Below the pieces are notes generated by a model. The model searched no databases. It was not told the origin of the DNA and saw only the letters and a list, made by a program, of their open reading frames with translations. The position numbers and the translations under genes are program-made. DNA of 64,000 nucleotides from contig NZ_JXKM01000003.1 of the NCBI RefSeq assembly GCF_001885905.1, forward strand, positions 1 to 64,000, written 5' to 3'. The DNA comes from Enterococcus devriesei. GTDB lineage: Bacteria; Bacillota; Bacilli; Lactobacillales; Enterococcaceae. Shown in pieces: positions 6,891-14,602 of the stretch; within the stretch, counting starts at the first letter, position 1, and each line of letters begins with the position of its first letter.

Positions 6891-7445
6891 CTATTTTTGT
6901 AGTTCATTAATATATGGGTAGATGATTGTTTCATACGTTTTGTTTCTTTCGAAAACAGCTTCTTCGTACGTTTCGAATCTTTTGTTTACTATAAATTCTC
7001 CTCTAAAGATAATCTGTACTCTCCATTTTTTTCTGGTTTTATCATACGTGATATTCTTATCTCCCAATTTGGCTATTGAATTTTTCCAGTATCCTACATT
7101 TGTCTTTAATTCCGATACTTTTTTATGGCTTTTTTCAAGGTTTTTAGCGCCATATTTATTGCCGTTTTGTTTTGAATAAATTTTCAAACGCTCGGCATTT
7201 TTCTCTTTATTTTTATCGGAAATCCTTTTGTTATGTTCTTTGTGTGCTTTGCTTCCTTTCCATCCAGTAATTCTGCCAGCTTTTAAGCTAGATGCACTAA
7301 CTTCTTTTAATTCTCCAGTTAGCAAATTCCTAACTAAAAGTATTTGATTAGTTTGATTCGTATTTTTACCAGTATCTCCAATAACTTTTATATCTCCAAT
7401 GACGGTTCCTGAATAATCTTTCCTGTTTCTACTTTTATTGTCCAA
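6891..7445 (-). CDS. AP2-domain DNA-binding protein
   Basis: The C-terminal third carries an AP2/ERF-like three-strand DNA-binding domain: ITYDKTRKKWRVQIIFRGEF followed by KRFETYEEAVFERNK. The middle is very basic and Lys/Asn-rich; the N-terminus (GTVIGDIKVIGDTG) resembles the leader of phage proteins that combine an HNH nuclease with AP2, but I see no HNH core. I start it at the TTG at 7445, which follows the helicase stop by one base and has GGAAGGGG upstream. It may be the DNA-binding remnant of a homing endonuclease lodged between helicase and DUF669. Pure function unknown. Confidence 0.65.
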   Translation of the reverse strand: MDNKSRNRKDYSGTVIGDIKVIGDTGKNTNQTNQILLVRNLLTGELKEVSASSLKAGRITGWKGSKAHKEHNKRISDKNKEKNAERLKIYSKQNGNKYGAKNLEKSHKKVSELKTNVGYWKNSIAKLGDKNITYDKTRKKWRVQIIFRGEFIVNKRFETYEEAVFERNKTYETIIYPYINELQK

Positions 7446-7446
7446 T

Positions 7447-8796
7447 CTACAACCACCCCTTCCTCTTACAAGCCATATATGCCCATCCTGGCTTAAACCC
7501 TTTTGCACGGGCTATGGCGTATAAATCTTCAACTGTGGAAGCCTCATCTTCCGTCATGTTGTAATACTTATTGTTCTCAAAATTCAAAGTAATTTTCGTT
7601 TCTCCGACTTTCATTAATTCAGCCGATTCATCGATTTCTAACTCTGACTTTCGTTCTTCAATTGGCTGCAACTCTCCGCAATACGGACAAATATTTTCGC
7701 CCTTTGGTCTTTCATAAGCCCCAAAACAAAATGCACATTGAACAATCGATATATCACTATCAGTTTTTGTTTTCTTTTTTGTGTCTAAACTCCACTCACG
7801 ATCCATATCAGGCAATCCGAATCGGTTTACATTACCTACGTGGTCAATGACGACTGACCGCTTGCCTTCTTTAAATCGCATCCCCCTCATCGATTGCTGA
7901 ATGTACAATGATAACGATTGAGTAGGTCTCAACATAATTACAGTCGAACAATCAGGAACATCAAACCCTTCTCCGATCAAATCTACATTGCACAGAATTT
8001 TTATTTCGTGTTTGCGAAACGATTCAATGATTTCCGAGCGTTCATCCTTTGGCGTTTTAGCGTCTATATGAGCGGCTTTATAACCAGCTTGGTTAAATAT
8101 ATTAGCGGTGTGTTTACTCGCCTCTATACTGTGACAATAGGCTATTGCCTGCTCGTTATCAGCAAGCGTTTGATAATGTTTCAATACATCACCATAAATC
8201 GTTGTTTTGACTGCCTTATCCATTGATTTCTTTGTAAAATCTCCAGTCGAAGCTTTCTTTAATTCGGCTGTATCGATCAATTTAGGTGCGTAATATTCAT
8301 AAGGTGCTAATCGATGATTCTCAATCAACCATTTAGCTGATACGCCTTCGATCAATAAATCATTCACATCGCCTAATCCGCTCCCGTTTAATCGGATAGG
8401 TGTTGCAGTAAAACCTAATCGTGGAACATCTGAATAATAATCATAGATTTTTCGGTACGAAGCAGCTAATCCGTGGTGGTTCTCGTCAGTAATAATGAGT
8501 TGCGGTTTTTTAATTGTTTGAAGATGTCTCACGACCGTTTGAACCATTCCAAAATTTACTAGCGCATTATTCACACCGATTTCTTTAAATGTATTTTTGA
8601 TTTGATCAATCAATTCTCGTCTATGAACCAAGAACAGAACGCGATTGCCTTTTAAAGTCGTCATACGTGCGATTTCAGCGACCATAACCGACTTACCTGA
8701 ACCACATGGCGAAACGATGCAAGGCGCTTTAAAACCTTCGATATAAGCCTGTCTAGCACGTTTGACTAAATCATTCTGATAATCGTACAGTTCCAT
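7447..8796 (-). CDS. SF2 DEAD/DEAH-box DNA helicase
   Basis: About 449 residues. It has Walker A SPCGSGKS, a DEAH-like box TDENHHG, motif III GFTATPIRLNG, and C-terminal motifs including IQQSMRGMRFKEGKR (arginine finger). A zinc ribbon CAFCFG...CPYCG lies near residues 350-375. Such helicases unwind DNA in phage replication or recombination. Start set at ATG 8796 (GAGGAG upstream); the frame remains open to 8838 but that start has no ribosome site. The gene overlaps the end of the Sak4-like ATPase by 26 bases. Confidence 0.88.
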   Translation of the reverse strand: MELYDYQNDLVKRARQAYIEGFKAPCIVSPCGSGKSVMVAEIARMTTLKGNRVLFLVHRRELIDQIKNTFKEIGVNNALVNFGMVQTVVRHLQTIKKPQLIITDENHHGLAASYRKIYDYYSDVPRLGFTATPIRLNGSGLGDVNDLLIEGVSAKWLIENHRLAPYEYYAPKLIDTAELKKASTGDFTKKSMDKAVKTTIYGDVLKHYQTLADNEQAIAYCHSIEASKHTANIFNQAGYKAAHIDAKTPKDERSEIIESFRKHEIKILCNVDLIGEGFDVPDCSTVIMLRPTQSLSLYIQQSMRGMRFKEGKRSVVIDHVGNVNRFGLPDMDREWSLDTKKKTKTDSDISIVQCAFCFGAYERPKGENICPYCGELQPIEERKSELEIDESAELMKVGETKITLNFENNKYYNMTEDEASTVEDLYAIARAKGFKPGWAYMACKRKGWL

Positions 8797-9484
8797 CAAT
8801 ATCGAACAACTCCTCTTGCAGAGCAAACTCTCGATCATCTAGTTGGTTCTTAGCAAATGTTTGATCTGTTCGTTTCAACAAAAAACCTCGTGTTCCTGTT
8901 TCTTCATTGATCATTAACCGGCCAACCATATTCATCAGACCCATTACATTATTTACAATCTTTTCTCGAATCTGTGGATGAAACTGATTGAATATCTGAC
9001 CGCCTGGTGATTGTATTTGAATTTGCGTTTCCCATGCAGTAAAAACTTTATTTACACCTTTCCACGAATTGATATACCGAATCATGTCAGGCAGATAAAA
9101 TGAGAATTTATTGTAGTCGCCCATTTCAGGAATACCCATTGCTTTGCCATCGCGCGTTTTTGATAACCGTGATTTTTCAGCTAACCACGCTTGTTCAAAT
9201 TCGGATAGATTATCGAAAAAGATATTGTCATATTTATCTAAATAATTATCATGGATATCTTTAAGCAACATCTTCATCCCGACTTCAACATCGTTTAAAT
9301 CGGCATAAACAATATCAATGTTAGGATTACCAGCTAAGACGTTTGTTGTCCGATCGATATCAATTACTAACGTTTTACCTTCAAGATAATTAGCGGTATA
9401 GGTTTTTCCTCCGCCTGGCGGCGCATAGATTAGGACTGAAAAATTATCAGCACGATCGATATCCGACGCTTTAACAATTTCCAT
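8771..9484 (-). CDS. Sak4-like RecA-family ATPase (AAA_24 type)
   Basis: 237 residues with Walker A APPGGGKT at about 21-28 and a Walker B-like hydrophobic strand NIFFDN at about 91-96. This matches phage nucleotide-binding proteins of the Sak4 group, single-strand annealing or recombination ATPases that act with an SSB-like protein. The gene directly follows the 165-residue gene at 9485 (one base apart) and overlaps the helicase, so it belongs to the replication/recombination operon. Confidence 0.8.
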   Translation of the reverse strand: MEIVKASDIDRADNFSVLIYAPPGGGKTYTANYLEGKTLVIDIDRTTNVLAGNPNIDIVYADLNDVEVGMKMLLKDIHDNYLDKYDNIFFDNLSEFEQAWLAEKSRLSKTRDGKAMGIPEMGDYNKFSFYLPDMIRYINSWKGVNKVFTAWETQIQIQSPGGQIFNQFHPQIREKIVNNVMGLMNMVGRLMINEETGTRGFLLKRTDQTFAKNQLDDREFALQEELFDIDGTVRLSE

Positions 9485-9982
9485 CTACTCTTTCACCTTC
9501 ACTTTCACTTCCATACCTTTCACATTAACGGTCGTATTAGGAATCGCCATGCCATTATCATCAATCAACAACCCTTCTTCTGTTCGGTGGAAGACACCAT
9601 CCACAATTAATTGCTTAATATCGTTTTGAATCGGCTTAATAACGACTTCTTCCTTTATTAAGCCTGGATGTTCTTCCTTCATGTATCGATCAAATCGGAC
9701 TTTTTCCTCTTTTGATTTTGGCAAACTCAATTTATAAGTTGCCTTACTTTTTAAGTTGGGATATTTCTTGCTGACAATAAAACTATCCGTTTCAATTGAT
9801 TCGGCATCGCCTAAAAGTTGTTTCTGCAGCTCTAACGCTGCGTCTAGTTCTTGCTTTGACTCATTTAAGAATTTAGCCTTTGCATCCATGATCTCACCAA
9901 TCTGGCGATCATATAGATCAAGCTTTGATTTCTGAACTTGTTTCATTAATTCAATCTCTTTAGTAATTTCTTCTAGATTCAA
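9485..9982 (-). CDS. Coiled-coil phage protein at the Gp157-type position
   Basis: 165 residues. The N-terminal half is a long charged helix (LEEITKEIELMKQVQKSKLD onward), the C-terminal half has short strands (TYKLSLPKS; TTVNVKGMEVKVKVKE). Its start is TTG at 9982, with GGAGAG seven bases upstream inside the previous gene. In related phages the gene before the Sak4 ATPase is often a Gp157- or Gam-like host-nuclease modulator; the shape agrees but the sequence does not let me name it. Confidence 0.6.
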   Translation of the reverse strand: MNLEEITKEIELMKQVQKSKLDLYDRQIGEIMDAKAKFLNESKQELDAALELQKQLLGDAESIETDSFIVSKKYPNLKSKATYKLSLPKSKEEKVRFDRYMKEEHPGLIKEEVVIKPIQNDIKQLIVDGVFHRTEEGLLIDDNGMAIPNTTVNVKGMEVKVKVKE

Positions 9983-10301
9983 CTAACATCTCTCCTTTTT
10001 TCGGAACTAAATCAAAGAACTTCGCATATCCGTTATCTACGATCCATGTGAGTAACGCTTCTTTAATTACTTCTGAGTATTCGCTCGGCAGCATCACTTC
10101 TCGCAAATCTTCATTCGCTTCACCGGCGGTTAACTCCTCCACATACTCTTTTGAGTATCGTTCTAAGTTCTGCTCGAGTAAAAGTCCGTTTGAATTAATG
10201 TAGACTGTGCTATTCAAATAGATCGGATCACCGTAGTAATCTTTTAAAATCGGTTTTTCTTCTGGTGGGTCGGTTGGGACTCCAAAATTTTGTTCATTCA
10301 T
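9960..10301 (-). CDS. Hypothetical phage protein, 113 residues
   Basis: Begins MNEQNFGVPTDPPEEKPILK, with a Pro-rich start, a YYGDPIYLNSTVYINSNG segment and a helical end. GGAG precedes the ATG. It is the first gene after the reverse-oriented insert at 10432 and its end overlaps the next gene by 23 bases. No recognised domain. Confidence 0.55.
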   Translation of the reverse strand: MNEQNFGVPTDPPEEKPILKDYYGDPIYLNSTVYINSNGLLLEQNLERYSKEYVEELTAGEANEDLREVMLPSEYSEVIKEALLTWIVDNGYAKFFDLVPKKGEMLVESRRNY

Positions 10302-10334
10302 GGTATAATCTCCTTAAATAGATGTTTTTTTGAC

Positions 10335-10370
10335 TAGCTAACTTTGGACGGTGGGCTAGTCTTTTTTTGT
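10335..10370 (+). terminator. Hairpin with T-run reading toward the plus-strand gene
   Basis: GACTAGC and GCTAGTC enclose a 16-base loop and are followed by seven T on the plus strand. It stands upstream of the plus-strand promoter at 10401, so it could stop stray plus-strand transcription entering the insert. Confidence 0.4.
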
Positions 10371-10400
10371 GCATTTCATATGCTCACCCTTTCAATTTGA

Positions 10401-10406
10401 TATAAT
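10401..10406 (+). promoter_or_regulatory. TATAAT -10 box of the plus-strand gene at 10432
   Basis: A perfect TATAAT lies 26 bases before the ATG; the -35 region is weak. GGTG precedes the ATG as a modest ribosome site. Confidence 0.4.
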
Positions 10407-10431
10407 GGTTTAAAAACTGGATGGTGAAAAA

Positions 10432-10839
10432 ATGAGTTTCGATAACACGATCACAATTTCGATTATCCTAGCTTTAGTAGCTCTTATATCCCCTTGGATT
10501 ACAGCGGTTATAAATAATAAGCATGCTGAATCGATGAAGGATAAAGAAATTGAATTACAAAAACACGATTCAAAAACCCAAACAATACAAACAACTTTCT
10601 CAACATTTCTCAACAATGTGGGTATTTGTATTGGTAGTAACACTGATAAAAATATATCTGCTGTAAAAGCATCAGGTTATGCAGTCCTGCCATATATTCA
10701 AAATGAAGATATAGAGGTTATGAAAATTTTCTTAAGCCGTTTTGGTTACGGCAACACTAATGCAGAACAAAAATCTCTTGAAACTTATTTGATTGACAAA
10801 GTATTACCTATTTTGAATAAATCATTAGAAAAATTGTAA
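10432..10839 (+). CDS. Small membrane-anchored protein, counter-oriented cargo gene
   Basis: 135 residues. Residues about 8-28 form one membrane helix (ISIILALVALISPWITAVI), followed by NNKHAESMKDKEIELQKHD, a charged helix, and a helical soluble domain of about 85 residues. The type (one N-terminal helix with L-I-S-P, then a soluble tail) recurs in small prophage proteins of unknown function. It runs against the early operon, has its own TATAAT, and its 3' end overlaps the opposing gene at 10808 by 32 bases. That is the layout of lysogenic-conversion or superinfection-immunity genes; the function is unproven. Confidence 0.65.
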   Translation: MSFDNTITISIILALVALISPWITAVINNKHAESMKDKEIELQKHDSKTQTIQTTFSTFLNNVGICIGSNTDKNISAVKASGYAVLPYIQNEDIEVMKIFLSRFGYGNTNAEQKSLETYLIDKVLPILNKSLEKL

Positions 10840-10951
10840 GCATTAGACATACTAGAACCGCATAGGATGTATACCAGTATTCGCCGCGTTTTCTCATGTA
10901 GTTATTTCCTAAAACGGCCACGAGATAAACACCTAATAAACAGAACCACAC
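10808..10951 (-). CDS. Small membrane protein, 47 residues
   Basis: Starting at GTG 10951 it reads VWFCLLGVYLVAVLGNNY, then a short basic loop and a second membrane helix ending FLMIYSK. GAGGGGG stands nine bases upstream inside the preceding gene, whose TAA ends one base before this GTG, so translation is probably coupled. Two-helix proteins of this size are frequent in phage early operons. Function unknown. Confidence 0.5.
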   Translation of the reverse strand: MWFCLLGVYLVAVLGNNYMRKRGEYWYTSYAVLVCLMLTIFLMIYSK

Positions 10952-10952
10952 T

Positions 10953-11138
10953 TTAGTCAGCCCCCTCGGTTGGCTTTTTTGTGTCATATTCCGCAAAGTC
11001 ATAAATCAAAACTAAGCCGAAAACTGCTGTAACATATGCTGCTTTGAGCCATTCTGGCACATTTCCTGTAATTGCAGCCCCAATTCCAAACGCAAACAAC
11101 ATTGCTCCTGTTCTACGAAGCCAGTAGATTTTTTTCAT
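10953..11138 (-). CDS. Small two-helix membrane protein, 61 residues
   Basis: MKKIYWLRRTGAMLFAFGIG begins a protein with two predicted membrane helices and an acidic C-terminal tail (YDTKKPTEGAD). GGAG precedes the ATG. It pairs with the gene at 10808 by a stop/start junction of one base. No family recognised. Confidence 0.5.
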   Translation of the reverse strand: MKKIYWLRRTGAMLFAFGIGAAITGNVPEWLKAAYVTAVFGLVLIYDFAEYDTKKPTEGAD

Positions 11139-11152
11139 ACTGTCACGCTCCT

Positions 11153-11344
11153 TTATTTAAATTTATTTTTGTCCTTCCAATCTAAAAATTGATCAAACAG
11201 ATTGATGTTTATCAGCACAATTTTGTATGTCGGTGCTCGATAACCACGTTTGTAATCAGGATGTACTTTGAATTCTGCTAACAATCTTTGAAATGTAGAT
11301 TCATGTCCTTCAAATTCGAAATATTTTATCGCTTCATCCGTAGT
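11153..11344 (-). pseudogene. C-terminal remnant of a small phage DNA-binding-type protein
   Basis: An open frame of 63 codons without a usable start: the stop TAA at 11345-11347 precedes it in frame and no ATG, or GTG with a ribosome site, follows early. The translation is protein-like (DEAIKYFEFEGHESTFQRLL, then HPDYKRGYRAPTYKIVLIN, ending WKDKNKFK) and looks like the end of a small excisionase- or repressor-type protein. The family assignment is weak; the missing start is seen directly. Confidence 0.45.
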
Positions 11345-11359
11345 TTAGACGCTTTTAAT

Positions 11360-11458
11360 CTAGACTTTCCAAAAGAATAGTCTATGAAGCCAGCTCATTT
11401 TTGAGTTGGTTTTTGTAATTTTTAGGTCGATGGTTACGCACCCTTTTGGTCTCTCCAT
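11360..11458 (-). CDS. Possible 32-residue phage peptide
   Basis: ATG at 11458 with GGAGG eight bases upstream. The peptide starts MERPKGCVTIDLKITKTN and ends WLHRLFFWKV, a basic amphipathic helix. A competing ATG four bases earlier gives a different 26-residue peptide but has poorer ribosome-site spacing. Good initiation signal, no further support. Confidence 0.35.
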   Translation of the reverse strand: MERPKGCVTIDLKITKTNSKMSWLHRLFFWKV

Positions 11459-11559
11459 TCATCTCACCTCCTATAGGGCTTATCGGATTCCTATCAAAAG
11501 CAACATTCTTTTCTCTTGGTGACAACATAGATTCAAATGACATTGTCATCTACAAAACA

Positions 11560-11817
11560 TCAGCTGTTAAAAGTGTCGGATTCAAATAGTAATTCCTGCT
11601 CGTTGATAGCGGAGGAGAGCTTTTCTTCCAACAAATCGACGAGCTTTCTTTTTGTTGGATTCATTTCAAAACTGATAGTCTTGAGAAATATTTTTACATC
11701 TTTAATTTTTTGCCCTTGTAATTCTTTGATGATTTTATCGGCTTGGCTATCAATTCCATAAGTTAAGTCATCTATCATTTTTTGTATCTTGAGTGTTTGG
11801 TTCATTTCTTCCTTCAT
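11560..11817 (-). CDS. Hypothetical helical phage protein, 85 residues
   Basis: Mostly helical and charged (MKEEMNQTLKIQKMIDDL; KRKLVDLLEEKLSSAINEQE). GAGGTAAC stands before the ATG. Same direction as the early operon, no known domain. Confidence 0.5.
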   Translation of the reverse strand: MKEEMNQTLKIQKMIDDLTYGIDSQADKIIKELQGQKIKDVKIFLKTISFEMNPTKRKLVDLLEEKLSSAINEQELLFESDTFNS

Positions 11818-11899
11818 TGTGTTACCTCCTACGCTGTTTGTTCACGTTCAATCATCGGTAAGTAATTATTCTTCTTTCATCGTTATGCCTCCTTTCGTT

Positions 11900-12079
11900 T
11901 TACTCTCCTAGGTACAATTCGCTCACGCCTAATAAATCAGCAAGGTTGACAAGCGACTCTTTATAAAATTCTTGTAAATCCTCGACAGTTGCGATTTTTC
12001 CGTCAACTGTAATATTTTTAGCATCGCTCAATTCAAACAAATCTTTTAGAACATCAATTATGTTGTCATGTTCAGTCAT
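11900..12079 (-). CDS. Hypothetical acidic phage protein, 59 residues
   Basis: The ATG at 12079 overlaps the stop of the upstream gene as ATGA. The product (MTEHDNIIDVLKDLFELSDA, ending LLGVSELYLGE) is acidic and helical. Coupling to the ORF6C-like gene supports it as real. Function unknown. Confidence 0.5.
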   Translation of the reverse strand: MTEHDNIIDVLKDLFELSDAKNITVDGKIATVEDLQEFYKESLVNLADLLGVSELYLGE

Positions 12080-12603
12080 TTTGATTCCTCCAATAAAAAC
12101 GAAATATCATCGCCATGTTTTTCTGCTGTTTCAGCTTGTTTATCAGTAATTCTTAGTTGATAGCTTTCAAAATCCGATAATTCTAAGCCTTGAACAAAAG
12201 ATTTAGCCTTTTCGAAGTCAATGCTGCGGATATCTAAATAACTTGAAACGTCGTACTCAATTCCTAGTTTTGTGTAAATCCCACGAGTTAGATGCCCTGT
12301 TTTTTTGGAAAACAATTCGTTAGATACTCTTTTACCGAAAAGGTCATTAACCAACTTTGCAGACTTTTTACCGACTGCACTTTTTAATTTCCCTGCTTGG
12401 CGCCGAGTAATCTTGTTTTCATCTTTCATCATTTCAAATTGCTTTTTAGTTTCGTCACGCATTTCAACCATTTCATCTTTTACCTTGATAACTGCTGTAA
12501 TGACTTCTTGCAACGCTTTACTTTGGTTATCTTGTCTTTGTAATGTAAATTGCAAAACTTCCAAACTTTGATTCTCTTCGTTCAATGTTGGCGTGTTATC
12601 CAT
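12076..12603 (-). CDS. ORF6C-domain phage protein (antirepressor-type)
   Basis: 175 residues. The first half is a coiled-coil region (LQRQDNQSKALQEVITAV); the second half (from about 70, KITRRQAGKLKSAVGKK onward) agrees with the ORF6C domain found at the C-terminus of many Firmicute phage antirepressors. Here there is no N-terminal Bro, AntA or Rha domain, so it is a short stand-alone form. It lies two genes downstream of Cro and overlaps the DUF3102 gene by eight bases. It may influence lysogeny, but this is inferred. Confidence 0.6.
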   Translation of the reverse strand: MDNTPTLNEENQSLEVLQFTLQRQDNQSKALQEVITAVIKVKDEMVEMRDETKKQFEMMKDENKITRRQAGKLKSAVGKKSAKLVNDLFGKRVSNELFSKKTGHLTRGIYTKLGIEYDVSSYLDIRSIDFEKAKSFVQGLELSDFESYQLRITDKQAETAEKHGDDISFLLEESK

Positions 12604-13492
12604 TTATAATCTCTCCTTCTATAATTTTTGTTTTTTCATTCGGAATGATTTTCCGCATTTCGCTTACCCAAAAATCAACGCTGTTTACGACTTCGGAAAG
12701 CTTGTTTGAGGCTTCCGTATCGTACAAATCATTGATAAGTGGTTTAAATCTGAGGCTTGCCATTTTCGTGTCAAAGAACGTTTCGATTTCTCGCATTAAA
12801 TCGTTAAATTCGATCGTCGCTTTTACACGCTGGTCAATCGATTTTTCCTTTTGTTGCAAAGCTTTGATATTAGCTTCAAGCGTTTTAGCGCTTTCGGTGT
12901 TCTGCTCCAGCAAGTCATACTGCATTTTCTTCATTTTCAAATCGTTACGGACTGATGAGAGCTGTTTTTCTAGTTGCTCGTTAGTCGTTTTCAGATTTTC
13001 ATAATCATCTGGAATTTTTTCGATAACTATTTCTTTTTCAACTACTTCTGGCTGTTGCACGCTCATGTCATTGATGACATCTGACAAATTGTCTATCTGT
13101 TTGTCCTTTGCTTTGAGCTGTTTTTTTAGCTCTTGTAACTCTCTTACCGTCATTTCGTCAGGCGTTTTAGTTTCGCCTTTGGCTGTTTCGTGTGGTTGAG
13201 TTCGTTCTTCTTCCGGAAGTGTAGCTACTAGGTATAATGCTCTATTGCCTAAATTCTGCCACGTGTCATAATTTGGTAATTCTTGAGCTACTTTCATAAA
13301 GCGGTTAGCTTCTGAATGTTCGATATTTATTTTTTTTAACCATTTTCCAAATTCACCGTGAACCAAATCATTTTCTTTTACATAATTTAAGCGTCTGCCA
13401 ATTTCCCAAATCGATTGACCTGCAATCTGTTTGTAGGAATTTATTTCAGCAGTTAAGATGTTTATATCTTTCGATAGTTGTATCTCGTTCAC
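12596..13492 (-). CDS. DUF3102 phage protein with coiled coil
   Basis: 298 residues from a GTG with GGAGG seven bases upstream. Residues about 1-100 match DUF3102, a domain near the start of many Firmicute phage and mobile-element operons (QSIWEIGRRLNYVKENDLVHG, FGKWLKKINIEHSEANRFM), which resembles ParB-associated DNA-binding helices. Residues about 110-205 form a long coiled coil. Directly downstream of Cro; an operator-like palindrome lies at 13514-13524 just before its start. Role unknown. Confidence 0.75.
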   Translation of the reverse strand: MNEIQLSKDINILTAEINSYKQIAGQSIWEIGRRLNYVKENDLVHGEFGKWLKKINIEHSEANRFMKVAQELPNYDTWQNLGNRALYLVATLPEEERTQPHETAKGETKTPDEMTVRELQELKKQLKAKDKQIDNLSDVINDMSVQQPEVVEKEIVIEKIPDDYENLKTTNEQLEKQLSSVRNDLKMKKMQYDLLEQNTESAKTLEANIKALQQKEKSIDQRVKATIEFNDLMREIETFFDTKMASLRFKPLINDLYDTEASNKLSEVVNSVDFWVSEMRKIIPNEKTKIIEGEIING

Positions 13493-13513
13493 TGTTTAAC
13501 CTCCTTCAAACCT

Positions 13514-13524
13514 CACTTAAAGTG
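13514..13524. promoter_or_regulatory. CI/Cro operator-like site between cro and the DUF3102 gene
   Basis: CACTTAAAGTG, a perfect odd palindrome, matching the half-site CACT/AGTG found three times in the CI/Cro intergenic region. Its place after cro suggests a second level of control on the early operon. Confidence 0.5.
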
Positions 13525-13543
13525 CGGTTTATATTAAAAAAAA

Positions 13544-13735
13544 TCAGGGACGAATTCTATCAGCATCCACTTTTAATACATAAGCAATGGCGAAAATGTG
13601 CATAGGTTTAACAGATACTTTTTTATTTTCCCACTCGCTAACCGTCTTTTCGTTTACGCCAAGCTTTTGTGCTAAAGCTTCTTGAGTCAAGCCTTTCTCT
13701 TCCCGCCATGCTGAAATTGATAATTGCTCTGGCAT
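13544..13735 (-). CDS. cro: Cro-like XRE regulator
   Basis: 63 residues with one helix-turn-helix (KGLTQEALAQKLGVNEKTVS) and the typical tail YVLKVDADRIRP. It is the first gene of the early operon and divergent from the CI-like repressor. GAGGTGATATAA precedes its ATG. By position and size it is the Cro equivalent that favours lytic growth. Confidence 0.8.
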   Translation of the reverse strand: MPEQLSISAWREEKGLTQEALAQKLGVNEKTVSEWENKKVSVKPMHIFAIAYVLKVDADRIRP

Positions 13736-13767
13736 TTATATCACCTCGCTTCCTTGTCTGTGTCTAT

Positions 13768-13796
13768 ACTATACCGCACTAAAAGTGCGAAGTCAA
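13768..13796 (-). promoter_or_regulatory. Early promoter (PR-like) with operator in the spacer
   Basis: On the minus strand TTGACT (13791-13796) and TATAGT (13768-13773) are 17 bases apart. The spacer holds CGCACT-AAA-AGTGCG (13775-13789), a perfect palindrome. A bound repressor would sit between the two promoter boxes and shut off cro and the early operon. Confidence 0.75.
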
Positions 13797-13807
13797 CACT
13801 TAAAGTA
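13797..13807. promoter_or_regulatory. Second CI/Cro operator-like site
   Basis: CACTTAAAGTA differs from the palindrome at 13514 by one base. It abuts the -35 box of the early promoter. Confidence 0.5.
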
Positions 13808-13828
13808 AAAAAAAATTACGTTTCATTC

Positions 13829-13857
13829 TTTACTTTTCCTCACTTTGGGTGTATGAT
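13829..13857 (+). promoter_or_regulatory. Repressor promoter (PRM-like) with operator in the spacer
   Basis: TTTACT at 13829-13834 and TATGAT at 13852-13857, 17 bases apart, reading toward the CI gene. The spacer carries CACTTTGGGTG (13841-13851), a weaker version of the CACT/AGTG operator, as expected for a site filled only at high repressor level. Confidence 0.6.
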
Positions 13858-13886
13858 TAATACATTGAAAGGAGGTATAAAGTAGT

Positions 13887-14525
13887 ATGAAACAATTAAC
13901 AACAGCTCAAAAACAACGAGAAATTTTAGCAAATAACTTAAACGAATTACTTGAATTAAAAAGAAAAACACAAGCCGACGTGATACGAGATACTGGTTTT
14001 GCAGAAGCAACCGTTAGAAGCTGGTTTAGTGGTGAAAAATATCCAAGACTTGATAAAATTCAAGCTTTAGCAGATTACTTCAATGTTCCACGATCTAGAA
14101 TTACAGAGGAACAAATTGATGGAATGTTAAAAGTCAGCCAATTGGTTTCAATTCCAATCATTGGCGATATTGCCTGTGGCGACCCAATCACAGCAGTTGA
14201 AAACATTCAAGGCTATCGTGACGAAGCAGCCGACACACTGCCAACCGGGAATCTATTTTACTTACATTGTAAAGGTAACAGCATGGCTCCTACTATTCCT
14301 AACGGCGCTTATGTATTAATCAGACAACAGCCAGATGTGGAAGATGGAGAGATTGCAGCGGTGTTGGTTAATGGGGATACGGAAGCTACTCTAAAGCGTG
14401 TGAAACGTCAAGGAAGCCTAGTGATGTTGATGCCTGATAACCAATCGTACGACCCTTATGTAGTGACACCAGACAATCCAGCAAGAATTTTAGGTAAAGC
14501 ACTTAAAATGAGTGCCGACCTCTAA
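13887..14525 (+). CDS. CI-like phage repressor with S24 self-cleavage domain
   Basis: 212 residues. An N-terminal XRE domain (about 10-65, DVIRDTGFAEATVRSWFSGE) is followed by a LexA/CI peptidase S24 domain: a cleavage region DIACGDPI, catalytic Ser in KGNSMAPTI and catalytic Lys in ATLKRVKRQG. The cleavage pair reads Cys-Gly where LexA has Ala-Gly, as in several phage repressors. It keeps the prophage silent and should be cut after RecA activation. Plus strand, divergent from cro, AAAGGAGG upstream. Confidence 0.9.
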   Translation: MKQLTTAQKQREILANNLNELLELKRKTQADVIRDTGFAEATVRSWFSGEKYPRLDKIQALADYFNVPRSRITEEQIDGMLKVSQLVSIPIIGDIACGDPITAVENIQGYRDEAADTLPTGNLFYLHCKGNSMAPTIPNGAYVLIRQQPDVEDGEIAAVLVNGDTEATLKRVKRQGSLVMLMPDNQSYDPYVVTPDNPARILGKALKMSADL

Positions 14526-14602
14526 AAAAATACCCCAGTCGGAGTTACAGCTTCGGCTAGGGTTTACATATCAAATTATTATACGGAAATGAGGTTTTAT
14601 AA

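Noticed and set aside
12585-13004. 139-codon plus-strand open frame
   Set aside because: Fully antisense to the DUF3102 gene, Phe/Ser-rich as expected from a reversed Lys/Glu-rich coiled coil, and no ribosome site.
14529-14566. Possible terminator behind the CI gene
   Set aside because: A stem ACCC-AG-CG/CG-CT-GGGT exists but is followed by TTACATATC rather than a T-run, so read-through to the Ltp gene is likely.
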